From contig CANLDN010000014.1 of assembly GCA_947489445.1 (NCBI GenBank), positions 1 to 64,000 on the forward strand: DNA of 64,000 bases, in the 5' to 3' direction. Positions 17,484 through 26,700 of the stretch are shown in pieces (the first letter of the stretch is position 1; every line of letters starts with the position of its first letter). Origin of the DNA: an uncultured Paracoccaceae bacterium. GTDB lineage: Bacteria; Pseudomonadota; Alphaproteobacteria; Rhodobacterales; Rhodobacteraceae. Both the position numbers and the translations under genes were made by a program. A model generated the notes under the pieces. That model searched no databases. It saw only the letters and a program-made list of their open reading frames with translations, and had not been told where the DNA came from.

Positions 17484-18749
17484 ATGATCACATCTGTCAT
17501 TGCCAGACTTACAACAGGTGCTGCGTTGCCCGCGATGCTGCTGCGCGGTGGGATCGTTGGTTTGAACTTTGTTCTGATACTGGGGTTGGCTGCGGTTCTA
17601 GGCCTTGATGTGTTTGGGGCGGTTGCAGTGATCTGGGGCGTATCACTGGTGACGGCGACGATTTTGTCATGCGGTGGTCCGCTCTTGCTGCTGCGCGCGA
17701 TGACCGATGGTGGCCGTCTGCACTGGCATGTGCTTTTGATGCAAGCTGTTGTTTATCCTGCGGTCCTTGCTCTTGGGGTTGGCGTAATCTTGGGAGCTTT
17801 GTGGCCGTCGCTGCCGTGGGTCCCGATCCTGATGGCGGGGTTTTTGATCAATCTGCTAAGCTGCCTTGCCAGCATTATGCGCGGTCTGGGCAGTATTCAG
17901 ATGTCGATGGGGTTGCGTGACGCGGCACCTCAAATCGCCTTGGTCATTGGTGCACTTTCATCTGATGCGACAGAGGCCGCAAATATCTTGATGCACGCTT
18001 CAATCGTCATTGGGATCATTTGCATCGGGTTCGTGCTGTGGTGCATCCGCCATCCCAAGCGTGGCGTCCATATCGGGCCGGGTGGTCGGCATTTACGCCC
18101 ATCGGCGGCGCTGTGGGGAACATCGGTTCTGGGCATGGTTCTGGCGCAGGTTGATATCATCATTGGCGGCAGTCTGTTGTCTGCGGAACAGATCGGGCTG
18201 TATGCCGTGCTGCGACGCATTGCCAATCTGGTCGCCTTGCCGGTGACAGTCGCGACCTGGGTCAGCGCGGGACCGATTTCCGCGGCACATGGCATGGCTG
18301 ACACCCATGCCTTGCAACAGGCCAGCAGGGCCGGCAGCCGTATCGCATTGATTCCCGGCGCGATCCTATTTGTGTTGGCGATCGCGCTGATCCCGGTTCT
18401 GGACCGGGTAACGCCCAACACTCCTGTGGGGCAGGGGCATTGGGTTTTTGTCGTTCTGCTGATCGGTGCATTTATTCAGGTGTTTTTCGCCTCTGGCTTT
18501 ACAGTGGCGACCTTATGCGATCAGGCGCATCTTGCCGCCAAAGCACGTCTGATCAGTGTGTTGACCTATGTCATGGCCATTGGTTTGGCGGGCGCTTCGC
18601 TTACCCCAATGGTAAACGCTTGCGCTTATGTTGCGGGCATCAGTCTGGGCAGTTTTGTGCTTTGGCAGATATTGCGGCAACGATTGCGTTTGGACACATC
18701 AGCCGCCGCATTGTGGCACCGAAGGGGGGCAGGATGGAAACTGTCCTGA
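17484..18749 (+). CDS. Wzx-like polysaccharide flippase
   Basis: A 421-residue integral membrane protein with about 12 hydrophobic segments evenly spread (for example GIVGLNFVLILGLAAVLGLD and IALIPGAILFVLAIALIPVL), fitting the MATE/MVF flippase superfamily. It likely moves undecaprenyl-linked repeat units across the inner membrane. ATG 17484 follows GAAGGG; an in-frame TTG at 17451 is less likely. Its end overlaps the following polymerase gene by 16 bases. Divergence within this family is high, so the assignment leans on topology and neighbours. Confidence 0.8.
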   Translation: MITSVIARLTTGAALPAMLLRGGIVGLNFVLILGLAAVLGLDVFGAVAVIWGVSLVTATILSCGGPLLLLRAMTDGGRLHWHVLLMQAVVYPAVLALGVGVILGALWPSLPWVPILMAGFLINLLSCLASIMRGLGSIQMSMGLRDAAPQIALVIGALSSDATEAANILMHASIVIGIICIGFVLWCIRHPKRGVHIGPGGRHLRPSAALWGTSVLGMVLAQVDIIIGGSLLSAEQIGLYAVLRRIANLVALPVTVATWVSAGPISAAHGMADTHALQQASRAGSRIALIPGAILFVLAIALIPVLDRVTPNTPVGQGHWVFVVLLIGAFIQVFFASGFTVATLCDQAHLAAKARLISVLTYVMAIGLAGASLTPMVNACAYVAGISLGSFVLWQILRQRLRLDTSAAALWHRRGAGWKLS

Positions 18750-20098
18750 TTGTCCTTCTGGGGTGTGTCTGCACTCTGTTGCCGTGCTGGATGGGGCAGG
18801 CTTATGGTGTCGTGCGGCTTGTGTCACCTATGCACTTACTAAGCTATTTTTGTTTCTTCGGTTTCCTGCTCAAGGTGGTGGTCTATGCCTTTGCGCCCCA
18901 ATTCGCGTTTTACCGCCGTTTTGTTGATAACCCATGGGGTGACCAGCTCGGGGCAATTTATCTGAGCCTCTTTATCCTTATGATGTGTCTTGGCTATCGC
19001 GTGGCGTGCAAATCATCCTGCCGGGCCGACAGCGTTGCGGCTGCACGAACTGTGGCCGGTGGTATTGGGCGACAGGGTCTCTTGTTCGTCAGTGCGTTGA
19101 TGGTGGCGCTTGCGACAATCATCGTGATCCTGCGCGCGCGGGGCGTGGCAGGGTTGGATTTGGGCGTTCTGACCGGCCTGAACACCGCCAAGCAGATCAA
19201 CGTGAACGCAGCCGGGGTCGGGGCCACGCTGGCCGGGATCAAGACGTTTTTTATCGTTCCCAAATTTGCCTTCGTCTTGTTGTTGGCGAATGGGATCGCA
19301 ACAGGGCGACGCAGTACCATGGTTCAAACAGCCACCCTTGGGGCTTTGCTGGTGTTGATCGCGCTTGTGTCGGGGGATCGGTTCGAACTGGTCGAACTGA
19401 TGGTTTTCGCGCTGGCGACCCATATGATCCTTGGTGGTCAGATCGTGTGGCGCACGGGAATCCTCGCTGTGTTCTGCATTGCCATTCTGGCCGGTTTTTC
19501 GGCTTACATGACTCAATTGAGGTTGGGGACGAGTGACGCAACAACAGGTCAGGCACTGATCGCGCAGATCGTTGGATCCACCTATTTTCTGGACATTAAT
19601 GCGGCGATTATGGTCACAGACAGGGTTACGCCTGCGATGTTCCTGCTTGGCGAAAGCTATACGTGGTGGACATTTGGTTGGGTGCCGCGTGCCGTCTGGA
19701 TTGATAAACCCGCCATTGATCTTGGGGTCTTTTTCAAACGCGAAGTAATGCAGGTCTATACCGGGGGGGCGTTTAACGTGACCGGCCCTGGCGAAGCCTT
19801 TATCAACTTCGGCTGGGTCGGGGTCGCTGTCGGATTTGCGCTGGGCTGGTTCTATCGGGTAGGCGAGGCTGTGCTTTTGTCGCCCTTCGGTGCCATCCGC
19901 TATGGTGCCTTCCTGCTTTACCCAACGCTGTTTTACCCGTTCATCCAAGCCACGCTGCAGTCATCTTTCAGCGCCTTCATCGTGGGGGCGGCAGCCCAGC
20001 TTGTGCTGATCATGATGATGATTGCCGTCTTTGTTACCCGCTATGCCGTCTGGACCCCTCGGGTCGGCAGCGAAAGGAGCCATCTTTATGTTGCTTGA
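18734..20098 (+). CDS. Wzy-like polysaccharide polymerase
   Basis: A 454-residue membrane protein with roughly 10-12 spans and a long periplasmic loop (about residues 290-355), the layout of O-antigen/exopolysaccharide polymerases. It would join repeat units on the periplasmic face. ATG 18734 has the strong AGGGGGGCAGG run just upstream and lies inside the 3' end of the flippase gene; the open frame upstream of it is a shadow of that gene. The last 11 bases overlap the next acyltransferase gene. Confidence 0.78.
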   Translation: METVLIVLLGCVCTLLPCWMGQAYGVVRLVSPMHLLSYFCFFGFLLKVVVYAFAPQFAFYRRFVDNPWGDQLGAIYLSLFILMMCLGYRVACKSSCRADSVAAARTVAGGIGRQGLLFVSALMVALATIIVILRARGVAGLDLGVLTGLNTAKQINVNAAGVGATLAGIKTFFIVPKFAFVLLLANGIATGRRSTMVQTATLGALLVLIALVSGDRFELVELMVFALATHMILGGQIVWRTGILAVFCIAILAGFSAYMTQLRLGTSDATTGQALIAQIVGSTYFLDINAAIMVTDRVTPAMFLLGESYTWWTFGWVPRAVWIDKPAIDLGVFFKREVMQVYTGGAFNVTGPGEAFINFGWVGVAVGFALGWFYRVGEAVLLSPFGAIRYGAFLLYPTLFYPFIQATLQSSFSAFIVGAAAQLVLIMMMIAVFVTRYAVWTPRVGSERSHLYVA

Positions 20099-20675
20099 TC
20101 TCTTCCTGCGTCCGCTTTTCTGGACATCACGTATCACGGCGGCATTGGGGCGCCGGATTGGTTTGCGTGTTGCCACCCGGCTTCATCGTGCAACCCTAGC
20201 CTCTGTCGGGATGGGCAGCCGTTTTCAGCCCGGCGTACGCTTTGCCCAGCCGGGCATCGTCAGCATTGGTACTGATTGTTATCTCTGGCGTGGTGTCGCA
20301 GCCTCTGGCGAGCTTAAAGGCGCGCCGCTGGTGATTGGGGATGGGGTGCAGATCAATCGCAATGTGCATCTGGACACGACCGGAGGGCTGATCATCGGAC
20401 CGGGCGTTCTGATCTCTGAAGCCGCAGTGATTTACACTCATGATCACGGGTTTGATCCGCGATCTGTCCCCCAGCCATGCCCTAAAGTCATCGCTGCTGA
20501 TGTGTGGATCGGGGCTGGTGCAATGATCCTGCCACAATGCCATCGGATTGGCCGGGGCGCTGTCATCGGGGCCGGTGCCGTCGTTATCAAAGACGTCCCC
20601 GATGGCGCCATTGTCGGTGGCAATCCGGCGCGAATCCTGCGGTATCGCGATCCGGCTTTGCAGGTGGCCGCATGA
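20088..20675 (+). CDS. Hexapeptide-repeat acyl/acetyltransferase of the polysaccharide locus
   Basis: A 195-residue left-handed beta-helix transferase. Imperfect hexapeptides run from about residue 55 (GIVSIGTDCYLWRG, APLVIGDGVQINRNVHL, LIIGPGVLISEAAVIY) and end with the usual VIGAGAVVIKDVPDGAIVGGNPARIL. The YTHDHGFDP segment holds the putative catalytic histidine. It probably O-acetylates a sugar of the repeat unit. ATG 20088 is preceded by AAAGGAG (20072-20078). It overlaps both neighbours (11 bases upstream, ATGA downstream). Confidence 0.87.
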   Translation: MLLDLFLRPLFWTSRITAALGRRIGLRVATRLHRATLASVGMGSRFQPGVRFAQPGIVSIGTDCYLWRGVAASGELKGAPLVIGDGVQINRNVHLDTTGGLIIGPGVLISEAAVIYTHDHGFDPRSVPQPCPKVIAADVWIGAGAMILPQCHRIGRGAVIGAGAVVIKDVPDGAIVGGNPARILRYRDPALQVAA

Positions 20676-21808
20676 AGATACTGCATGTCACGCCGTCCTT
20701 TTATCCAGCGACCTATTGGGGTGGACCAATCTGGTCAACCAAAGCCATTTGCGACGGCATCGCGGCCCGGCCCGATATGACATTGCGCGTGTTGACAACG
20801 GATGCGGCCAGTCCGCGGCGCAGTGATCGCATTACACCGGAAACTTTACCTTACCCGGTGCATTATGCCCGCCGGATTGCAGGGCATAGCCTGTCACCCG
20901 GTCTAATTGCGCGCCTGCCGCGTGCCATTGCTTGGGCGGATTTGGTGCATCTTACGGCGACTTATAACGCCCCAACCTTGCCGACATTGGCCTTGGCGCG
21001 CCTGATGGGTCGACCCGTTGTCTGGTCTCCACGTGGGGCCTTGCAGGCCACTGCAGATTGGGCAGATGCCCCACGCCTGCGGATCAAACATCTTTTTGAA
21101 CGGGCCGCTCAACTTGTGCGATCAGATGATTGTACATTGCACATCACTGCCGCGCCCGAGGCGGCCCAAAGCGTCGCCAGACTGTCAGGTATTGCGACCA
21201 CGGTGATCCCCAATTGTGTGGATATCCCTGTCATGCCACCACGTGCGGCGCGCGATGATAATCAGCTCAGGCTGTTGTTTCTGGGGCGACTACATCCAAA
21301 AAAGGGAGTGGATCTGCTGCTGCATGCCTTGGCCCAATTGCCAAGCTATGCGCGGTTAGATGTTTATGGTACAGGTGCGCCTGACTATGTGGCAAGCCTG
21401 CGCGCCGAAGCAGCGCCACATGGCCACCGTGTGAGGTTTCATGGTCATGTCGAGGGTGAAGCCAAAGCCGCCGCCTTTGCCAATGCTGACCTTTTTGTAC
21501 TGCCTAGCCATTCCGAAAACTTCGGCATCGCAGTGGCCGAGGCTTTGGCTCATGGCGTGCCGGTTGTTACGTCCACCGCCACCCCTTGGCAGGGGCTGGC
21601 GCGCCAAGGCTGTGGTCTGTGTCTCGATTTGGCCCGCGATGACCTGACAGAGGCGATTGCTGGATTGGCCAAGGCCGATCTGCAGGCCATGGGCGCAAAG
21701 GGTCGCGCCTGGATGATCCGCGACTTCGCTGCCGATGCGATGGTTGCGGCCTTTGCCCGGCTTTATCGCGATTTGGCACTGTCACAGGTCGACGGGGTGA
21801 CCGCATGA
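20672..21808 (+). CDS. GT4-family glycosyltransferase
   Basis: A 378-residue GT-B enzyme. The N-terminal domain starts MKILHVTPSFYPATYWGGP; the C-terminal donor-binding domain has LLFLGRLHPKKGVDLLLHAL, then FVLPSHSENFGIAVAEALAHG with the ExxxxxxxE donor-site pattern of GT4 enzymes. It adds a sugar from a nucleotide donor to the lipid-linked repeat unit at the cytoplasmic face. Its ATG overlaps the preceding stop (ATGA), and its stop overlaps the next start. Confidence 0.9.
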   Translation: MKILHVTPSFYPATYWGGPIWSTKAICDGIAARPDMTLRVLTTDAASPRRSDRITPETLPYPVHYARRIAGHSLSPGLIARLPRAIAWADLVHLTATYNAPTLPTLALARLMGRPVVWSPRGALQATADWADAPRLRIKHLFERAAQLVRSDDCTLHITAAPEAAQSVARLSGIATTVIPNCVDIPVMPPRAARDDNQLRLLFLGRLHPKKGVDLLLHALAQLPSYARLDVYGTGAPDYVASLRAEAAPHGHRVRFHGHVEGEAKAAAFANADLFVLPSHSENFGIAVAEALAHGVPVVTSTATPWQGLARQGCGLCLDLARDDLTEAIAGLAKADLQAMGAKGRAWMIRDFAADAMVAAFARLYRDLALSQVDGVTA

Positions 21809-22347
21809 GTGCGCAGGCAGACATTGCCACCAATCGTAGCACCCGCAGTTGGAGCAATCGAGAACTTATTGCCCGCATGCTGTGGGGGATTTGTCAGCCG
21901 CTATTCCGGTTCAGCCCCCGGCCATTTTGGGGGTGGCGTGTCATGCTGTTGCGGCTGTTTGGGGCGCGTGTCGGGCCAGGCGTCCGTATTCACCCCAGTG
22001 TGCGGATCACCATTCCATGGAATCTGCGCATTGATGATCAGGTGGGTATAGGTGATCGCGCTATTCTGTATGCGTTGGGGCCAATCCATATCGGGGCGCG
22101 GGCGACGATATCGCAATACGCACATCTTTGTGCCGGCACGCATGACTGGCGTGATCCGATCCGTCCTTTGATCAAGGCTCCAATTCAGATCGCACCTGAC
22201 GCCTGGGTGTGTGCCGATGCCTTTGTCGGACCCGGCGTGATCATCGGTGCGGGGGCAATTCTGGGAGCGCGCGCAGTCGCTATGCGCAACCTGCCTGCTG
22301 GCCATGTTGGGGTGGGTAACCCCATGCAAACCCGGCCCGCAACATGA
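21805..22347 (+). CDS. WcaF-like hexapeptide acetyltransferase
   Basis: A 180-residue left-handed beta-helix protein of the colanic-acid acetyltransferase (WcaF) type. Visible are FGARVGPGVRIHPSVRI, WNLRIDDQVGIGDRAILYALG, ISQYAHLCAGTHDWRDP (putative catalytic His in GTHD) and VCADAFVGPGVIIGAGAILGA. This is the second acyltransferase in the locus. Both ends overlap neighbouring genes by four bases, so it is part of one translationally coupled series. Confidence 0.87.
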   Translation: MSAQADIATNRSTRSWSNRELIARMLWGICQPLFRFSPRPFWGWRVMLLRLFGARVGPGVRIHPSVRITIPWNLRIDDQVGIGDRAILYALGPIHIGARATISQYAHLCAGTHDWRDPIRPLIKAPIQIAPDAWVCADAFVGPGVIIGAGAILGARAVAMRNLPAGHVGVGNPMQTRPAT

Positions 22348-23267
22348 CCGATATCACCGTCATCATCCTGACCCGCAACGAGGCATTGCATATCGAACGC
22401 GCCATCGCCTCGGTCGCGGATTTTGCGACCCGTGTTTTGGTTGTCGATAGTGGGTCAACCGATGACACCGTTATGCGGGCGCAGGCGGTGGGGGGACAGG
22501 TGCTGCACAACTCCTGGATCAACTACGCCACGCAGTTCAATTGGGCATTGGATCAGATTGTCGGTGATGGGGGCTGGGTGATGCGGCTGGATGCCGATGA
22601 GATTGTGACTCCCGATCTGGCCGCGCAGATCAGTGCCGGGCTGCCGGACGTGCCGGGCGTCTACATTGGTCGGCATATGAATTTCATGGGCCGCCCGATC
22701 CGGTACGGCGGTCTATTCCCGATCCGCGTCCTGCGTTTGTTTCGGAACGGGGCCGGACACTGCGAAGATCGGTGGATGGATGAACATATCATCGTTGACG
22801 GCCCAACAGCCGCGCTTTCCGGTGTGATCATCGATGACAACCGTCAGCCCCTTGATTGGTGGATCGCCAAACACAACGCCTATGCCAATCGCGAGGTTAT
22901 CGATATCCTGAACCAGACCTACGGCTTCCTGCCTTTGGAAAGCATCGCCCAACTGCGTGGCGGACAGCAGGCCGCCGTCAAGCGTTGGATCAAGGAACAT
23001 CTGTATCGACGCCTGCCCGGAGGACTGCGCGCGGGAATCTATTTTGCGTATCGTTACGTGTTGCGCCTTGGGTTTCTGGACGGGGCGGAAGGCCGCACAT
23101 TCCACGTCCTGCAAGGGTTTTGGTACCGCTACCTTGTTGATGCGAAATTGGGCGAGGTGCAGCGATACCTCAACCGGTCCGAGGCCGACCCGATCACCGC
23201 AATTCGCCATGTGCTGGGCATCGATCTGTCTGCACAGCACACGCCCACCAGAAAGGCCGCAGAATGA
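22344..23267 (+). CDS. GT2-family glycosyltransferase (WaaE/KdtX-like)
   Basis: A 307-residue GT-A enzyme. N-terminal MTDITVIILTRNEALHIERAI, nucleotide-binding VLVVDSGSTDDT, and the DxD metal motif in VMRLDADEIV (residues about 79-83). The second half holds basic and aromatic helices (LGFLDGAEGRTFHVLQGFWYRYLVDAK) typical of WaaE-like enzymes that transfer a sugar to lipid or core acceptors. Start and stop codons overlap both neighbours. Confidence 0.88.
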   Translation: MTDITVIILTRNEALHIERAIASVADFATRVLVVDSGSTDDTVMRAQAVGGQVLHNSWINYATQFNWALDQIVGDGGWVMRLDADEIVTPDLAAQISAGLPDVPGVYIGRHMNFMGRPIRYGGLFPIRVLRLFRNGAGHCEDRWMDEHIIVDGPTAALSGVIIDDNRQPLDWWIAKHNAYANREVIDILNQTYGFLPLESIAQLRGGQQAAVKRWIKEHLYRRLPGGLRAGIYFAYRYVLRLGFLDGAEGRTFHVLQGFWYRYLVDAKLGEVQRYLNRSEADPITAIRHVLGIDLSAQHTPTRKAAE

Positions 23268-24016
23268 AAATCTCAGTCGTAACAGCCGTGAAAAACGGCG
23301 GGGATGCCTTGCAAACGTCTATCAAAAGTCTGCTGTCACAAAGCCATGGCGATGTTGAACATGTGGTGCAGGATGGCGGATCAACCGATGGCACACTGAC
23401 GTTTCTAAAGGATCATGGGCACCCGCATATGGTCCTGAATTCGGCCCCAGACGACGGTATCTACGACGCAATCAACACTGGGATTGCGCGCGCGACCGGC
23501 GATGTGATCGGTTTGCTGCACGCGGATGATTATCTGGCTTCGCGTAACGTTCTGGCTCAGGTCGCAAAGGTGATGCAGGACCCCGCGATTGATGGGGTCT
23601 ATGGTGATCTTGAATACGTGGCCCGCGATGACAGCGCCCGGGTGATCCGTTATTGGCGCGCAGGCGCATACGCGCAACAGCGGCTGAAACGCGGTTGGAT
23701 GCCGCCACATCCAACACTTTATCTGCGGCGCGAGGTGTTTCGACGCGCAGGCCTATATGACACCAGCTACAGGATTTCAGGAGATTATGACGGGATGCTG
23801 CGTTGGTTGACAACAGGACAGGTAAGGCTGGCCTACATTCCGCAGGTCATGGTCCGCATGCGGATCGGGGGGGCATCTAACAGGTCCATTGCCCAGATGA
23901 TCCGCAAAAGCCGTGAGGATTACCGCGCTATAAAACGGCATCAAGTCGGCGGAATTGGTACGCTTGTCGCCAAAAATCTTTCGAAACTGCCCCAGTTTGG
24001 GATCAGGCGACCCTAG
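23264..24016 (+). CDS. GT2-family glycosyltransferase
   Basis: A 250-residue GT-A enzyme with MKISVVTAVKNGGDALQTSI, HVVQDGGSTDGTLTFL and the metal-binding DxD equivalent in GLLHADDYL. The segment VYGDLEYV and a terminal RISGDYDGMLRWL follow, as in WcaA/colanic-acid type transferases. It is the last gene of the polysaccharide series and is convergent with the cdsA-like gene, overlapping it by four bases. Confidence 0.88.
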   Translation: MKISVVTAVKNGGDALQTSIKSLLSQSHGDVEHVVQDGGSTDGTLTFLKDHGHPHMVLNSAPDDGIYDAINTGIARATGDVIGLLHADDYLASRNVLAQVAKVMQDPAIDGVYGDLEYVARDDSARVIRYWRAGAYAQQRLKRGWMPPHPTLYLRREVFRRAGLYDTSYRISGDYDGMLRWLTTGQVRLAYIPQVMVRMRIGGASNRSIAQMIRKSREDYRAIKRHQVGGIGTLVAKNLSKLPQFGIRRP

Positions 24017-24954
24017 AAGTAAAAATAGTGGGTCAGTTGATAGAAGACAGGTGCTGCAAAAATCACACTGTCGAGTTGATCGACAAAACCACCTTGGCCG
24101 GGGATCAGATGTGACCAATCCTTCACCCCGCGGTCGCGCTTGATCGCGGCAAAGACCAGACTGCCAAACATTCCAACGAGTGAGGCGATAGCAGCCATAA
24201 GCATCGCGCCCAGCGTTCCGAACGGCGTAATCCAGCTAAGTAATCCACCGATGAGCGCCGCACTAACCACGCCGCAGACCATGCCTTCCCATGTTTTGGG
24301 CGAAAGACCCGGTGCGATCCGTCTTTTGCCGATCCGACGACCAAAGAAATACTCCAGCAGGTCGCCAAATTGCACCACCATCACCAGAAACGCGATCAGT
24401 AATACGCTGCGATCCGCGTAACCGTCGATCTCCAGGGTGACGAGGGCTGGCACGTGGCTGACGCAAAACACTGTGATCATCAGCGCCCATTGGGTTTCAG
24501 CCACGCGCATCAAAAACCGCTCTGAGTTGCCGCGCAGGGCCGACACAATCGGCAGTAGCAGAAAGGCATAGATTGGGATGAACACGGTATAAAGCCCGCT
24601 CCATTCCAGCGCGACAAAGATGTATTGCAGCGGCAGGACAACAAAAAATGCCAGCGCGAGCGAGATATGATCTGCCTGCGCCTTAGCCGTCAGCGTCAGG
24701 AATTCGCGCAAGGCCGCAAAGGACGCGAAGGCAAAAAGCGTCATCACCCCCGCCTTGCCGAGCAGCAGGGCAATCCCGACAAAGGCAACCATGCCCCACC
24801 AACTTTGCACCCGCGTCATATAGGTATCCAGCACCGGATTGTCGAAATTGGCCCCCTCGCGTGCGCGCAGCACTTCACCCAGAAAGGTCAGGGCGACCAG
24901 AATGCCAAAACTGCCAAAGGCGAGCAGCAGGATATCATTGGTTGTCGCGCTCAT
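24013..24954 (-). CDS. CdsA-like phosphatidate cytidylyltransferase (variant signature)
   Basis: A 313-residue membrane protein with about eight spans. The C-terminal block KRDRGVKDWSHLIPGQGG-FVDQLDS matches the CTP-transferase signature KRxxxxKDxxxxxPGHGGxxDRxDS but has Gln for the usual His and Gln for the usual Arg. Expected reaction: CTP + phosphatidate to CDP-diacylglycerol. It is the last gene of a minus-strand operon behind pspA, and its start overlaps the plsC-like stop (ATGA). The variant signature and the operon context suggest a specialised paralogue and not the housekeeping CdsA; this is inference. Confidence 0.82.
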   Translation of the reverse strand: MSATTNDILLLAFGSFGILVALTFLGEVLRAREGANFDNPVLDTYMTRVQSWWGMVAFVGIALLLGKAGVMTLFAFASFAALREFLTLTAKAQADHISLALAFFVVLPLQYIFVALEWSGLYTVFIPIYAFLLLPIVSALRGNSERFLMRVAETQWALMITVFCVSHVPALVTLEIDGYADRSVLLIAFLVMVVQFGDLLEYFFGRRIGKRRIAPGLSPKTWEGMVCGVVSAALIGGLLSWITPFGTLGAMLMAAIASLVGMFGSLVFAAIKRDRGVKDWSHLIPGQGGFVDQLDSVIFAAPVFYQLTHYFYF

Positions 24955-25592
24955 CCCCGACCCTCCGGCGCGAGTGCGACCAGCGCATCAGAGGCGCGTT
25001 TGAGGAAATCATCCTTGCTCTCGCCCTCCTTTACATGGATCGGTTCCCCGAAGGTGACTGTGCAGATCAGGGGCAGGGGGATCACCTCGCCCTTTGGCAT
25101 GATTGTGTTCAGGTTGGCGACCCATGTAGGGACCAGGTCAACCTCTGGCCGCGCGACGCCCATGTTATAGAGCCCTGCCTTGAAAGGCAGCAGCGGATCA
25201 TCGGTCATGTTCCGGTTGCCTTCGGGGAAAATGATCAGTGATGATCCTTCGTCCAGCGCTGCAATGATCTTGTCCATCGGTTTGTCTTTGACCTCTGGGC
25301 GGCGGTCGACCAGCACACAGTTGAAAACTTCGGGCCCGACAAAGGCGCGGACCTTGTTCTTCAACCAATAATCAGCGGCGGCTACCGGGCGCACGGTGCG
25401 CCGCATGGCGGGTGGTAGGACCGACCAGATCATCGGCATATCTGCGTTGCTGGTGTGGTTGGAATAATAGACACGCTGGCGTGGCACCGGCTCAATCCCC
25501 TGCCAATCGGCACGCACGGCCGTGATGGCGCGGGCAAAGATGCGAATGGACTGGCCCACAATCCGGGCGGCGAACTGGCGTATGAAACTCAT
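24951..25592 (-). CDS. PlsC-like 1-acylglycerol-3-phosphate acyltransferase
   Basis: A 213-residue acyltransferase with both family motifs: NHTSNAD (the NHxxxxD box, about residues 46-52) and FPEGNRN (about 122-128). It would acylate lysophosphatidate or a related lipid; its product is the substrate of the coupled CdsA-like enzyme. The ATG at 25592 (MSFIRQF) is preferred over an upstream in-frame ATG at 25652, because the extra 20 residues are not family-like. An 85-base gap separates it from the YiaA-like gene upstream. Confidence 0.85.
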   Translation of the reverse strand: MSFIRQFAARIVGQSIRIFARAITAVRADWQGIEPVPRQRVYYSNHTSNADMPMIWSVLPPAMRRTVRPVAAADYWLKNKVRAFVGPEVFNCVLVDRRPEVKDKPMDKIIAALDEGSSLIIFPEGNRNMTDDPLLPFKAGLYNMGVARPEVDLVPTWVANLNTIMPKGEVIPLPLICTVTFGEPIHVKEGESKDDFLKRASDALVALAPEGRG

Positions 25593-25676
25593 GGGACAAC
25601 TCTGACGAAGAGATTGGGTTTTGAAAAGGGTGAACCCCGCCCATGTTTCCACAGGCGAGGTTCGAGGAGGGACCTC

Positions 25677-25955
25677 TTAGATGGCTTCGCCAACATAGTC
25701 CGACAGTAGTTTTTCGTTCTTGGCGTCTTCAATCCGCTGGATGCGGTCCTCTGACATCTTGTCGTCAAAGCGGTATTTGACGAAGTTGACCAAGGCCAGC
25801 GTCAGCATCATCACCGACATCGCCCAGAACCCTTTGGTCGACAGCGGCACGTCGGTGGACAGCCAGAGCGAGATCGCGAGCATCCCGTATGCAACGGCGA
25901 CACCTGCGCCATTTACGAACATGATCAGTGCGTTATCAGATTTTTGTACAGCCAT
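25677..25955 (-). CDS. YiaA/YiaB-family inner-membrane protein
   Basis: A 92-residue protein with two hydrophobic helices (about residues 10-29 and 42-60) and a charged C-terminal tail (YRFDDKMSEDRIQRIED), the YiaAB two-helix layout. Function of the family is unknown. It follows pspA by 38 bases, so it is probably co-transcribed in an envelope-stress operon. Confidence 0.78.
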   Translation of the reverse strand: MAVQKSDNALIMFVNGAGVAVAYGMLAISLWLSTDVPLSTKGFWAMSVMMLTLALVNFVKYRFDDKMSEDRIQRIEDAKNEKLLSDYVGEAI

Positions 25956-25993
25956 TTTTCCGTTCCTTCGTTAGGTAGTTTGATGTGTTAGGT

Positions 25994-26674
25994 TTATTTC
26001 TTGGATGTTTTCAGGCGGGCCAGAACATCGTCGGCGGTGGATCTTGTGGCCGTGCCGAACCCTGCATCAGCCATCCGATCCGTAATCGTGTCGCCGTCCA
26101 GATCTCTATTGATATCGGCAAGGATTTCAGACCGCTCGAACGGGTCGTCTTTACCAAGCACACGCGAGATCAGTTCCTCTGCTTCTTCCACACTGCCTGA
26201 TGTGACACCAGTGCGCGACATCTGCATCTGAATGCTTTGTTCGCGGCGCACGGCGCGGGCCTGAATGGCACCTTGTTTAAGGTCGATGATCCGGCGGTGA
26301 CCGCTTTCGATGGACGACCGCAGGCGGATCACCTTTTGGTCCAGCCGGTCCAGCGTTTCGGTCCGCACCGTCAGTTCGTTTTCCATCGATGCGATGGCGC
26401 GGGCGGCCTCTGCGGCCATATCTTCGCGGTCATTGTCCAGCGCTTCCTTGGCGCGCTTGGTCAGGTCAGCGATGCGGCTTTTTAAGGCGCTGTGTTGCTT
26501 TTGCTCGGAGCGTTGCCGCTGGATCAGGCTGGCAAGGGTCGCTTTCGCGGCGCGAAGGCTGCCTTCGCTCTCGCGGATTTTCTGGTCAATCAGTTCAATG
26601 GCAAATGCATCGCGCACGCGGTCTTCGGCCCGTGCATTCTGCCCATTGATCAGGGTGGCAAGTGTCTTGAACAT
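25994..26674 (-). CDS. pspA: PspA/IM30-family phage-shock protein
   Basis: A 226-residue, almost entirely helical, charged protein starting MFKTLATLINGQNARAEDRV, with long heptad-like helices (about 25-150) and a conserved C-terminal segment SVEEAEELISRVLGKDDPFERSEIL. PspA proteins bind stressed inner membranes and form ESCRT-III-like polymers. No pspF, pspB or pspC genes are present; instead a TetR gene lies upstream, with operator-like repeats 27 bases ahead of the start codon. Confidence 0.88.
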   Translation of the reverse strand: MFKTLATLINGQNARAEDRVRDAFAIELIDQKIRESEGSLRAAKATLASLIQRQRSEQKQHSALKSRIADLTKRAKEALDNDREDMAAEAARAIASMENELTVRTETLDRLDQKVIRLRSSIESGHRRIIDLKQGAIQARAVRREQSIQMQMSRTGVTSGSVEEAEELISRVLGKDDPFERSEILADINRDLDGDTITDRMADAGFGTATRSTADDVLARLKTSKK

Positions 26675-26700
26675 TTGTCTCTCCGTTTCATCTCAGTGCG

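Noticed and set aside
18440..18733. N-terminal extension of the polymerase-like gene
   Set aside because: It lies inside the flippase gene in another frame; a strong ribosome site marks ATG 18734 as the start.
19013..19948. Minus-strand 311-codon frame
   Set aside because: Antisense to the polymerase-like gene with no recognisable residues; His/Gln/Arg-rich composition of a shadow frame.
24625..25170. Plus-strand 181-codon frame
   Set aside because: It is antisense to the cdsA- and plsC-like genes, which carry family motifs; the composition is that of a shadow frame.
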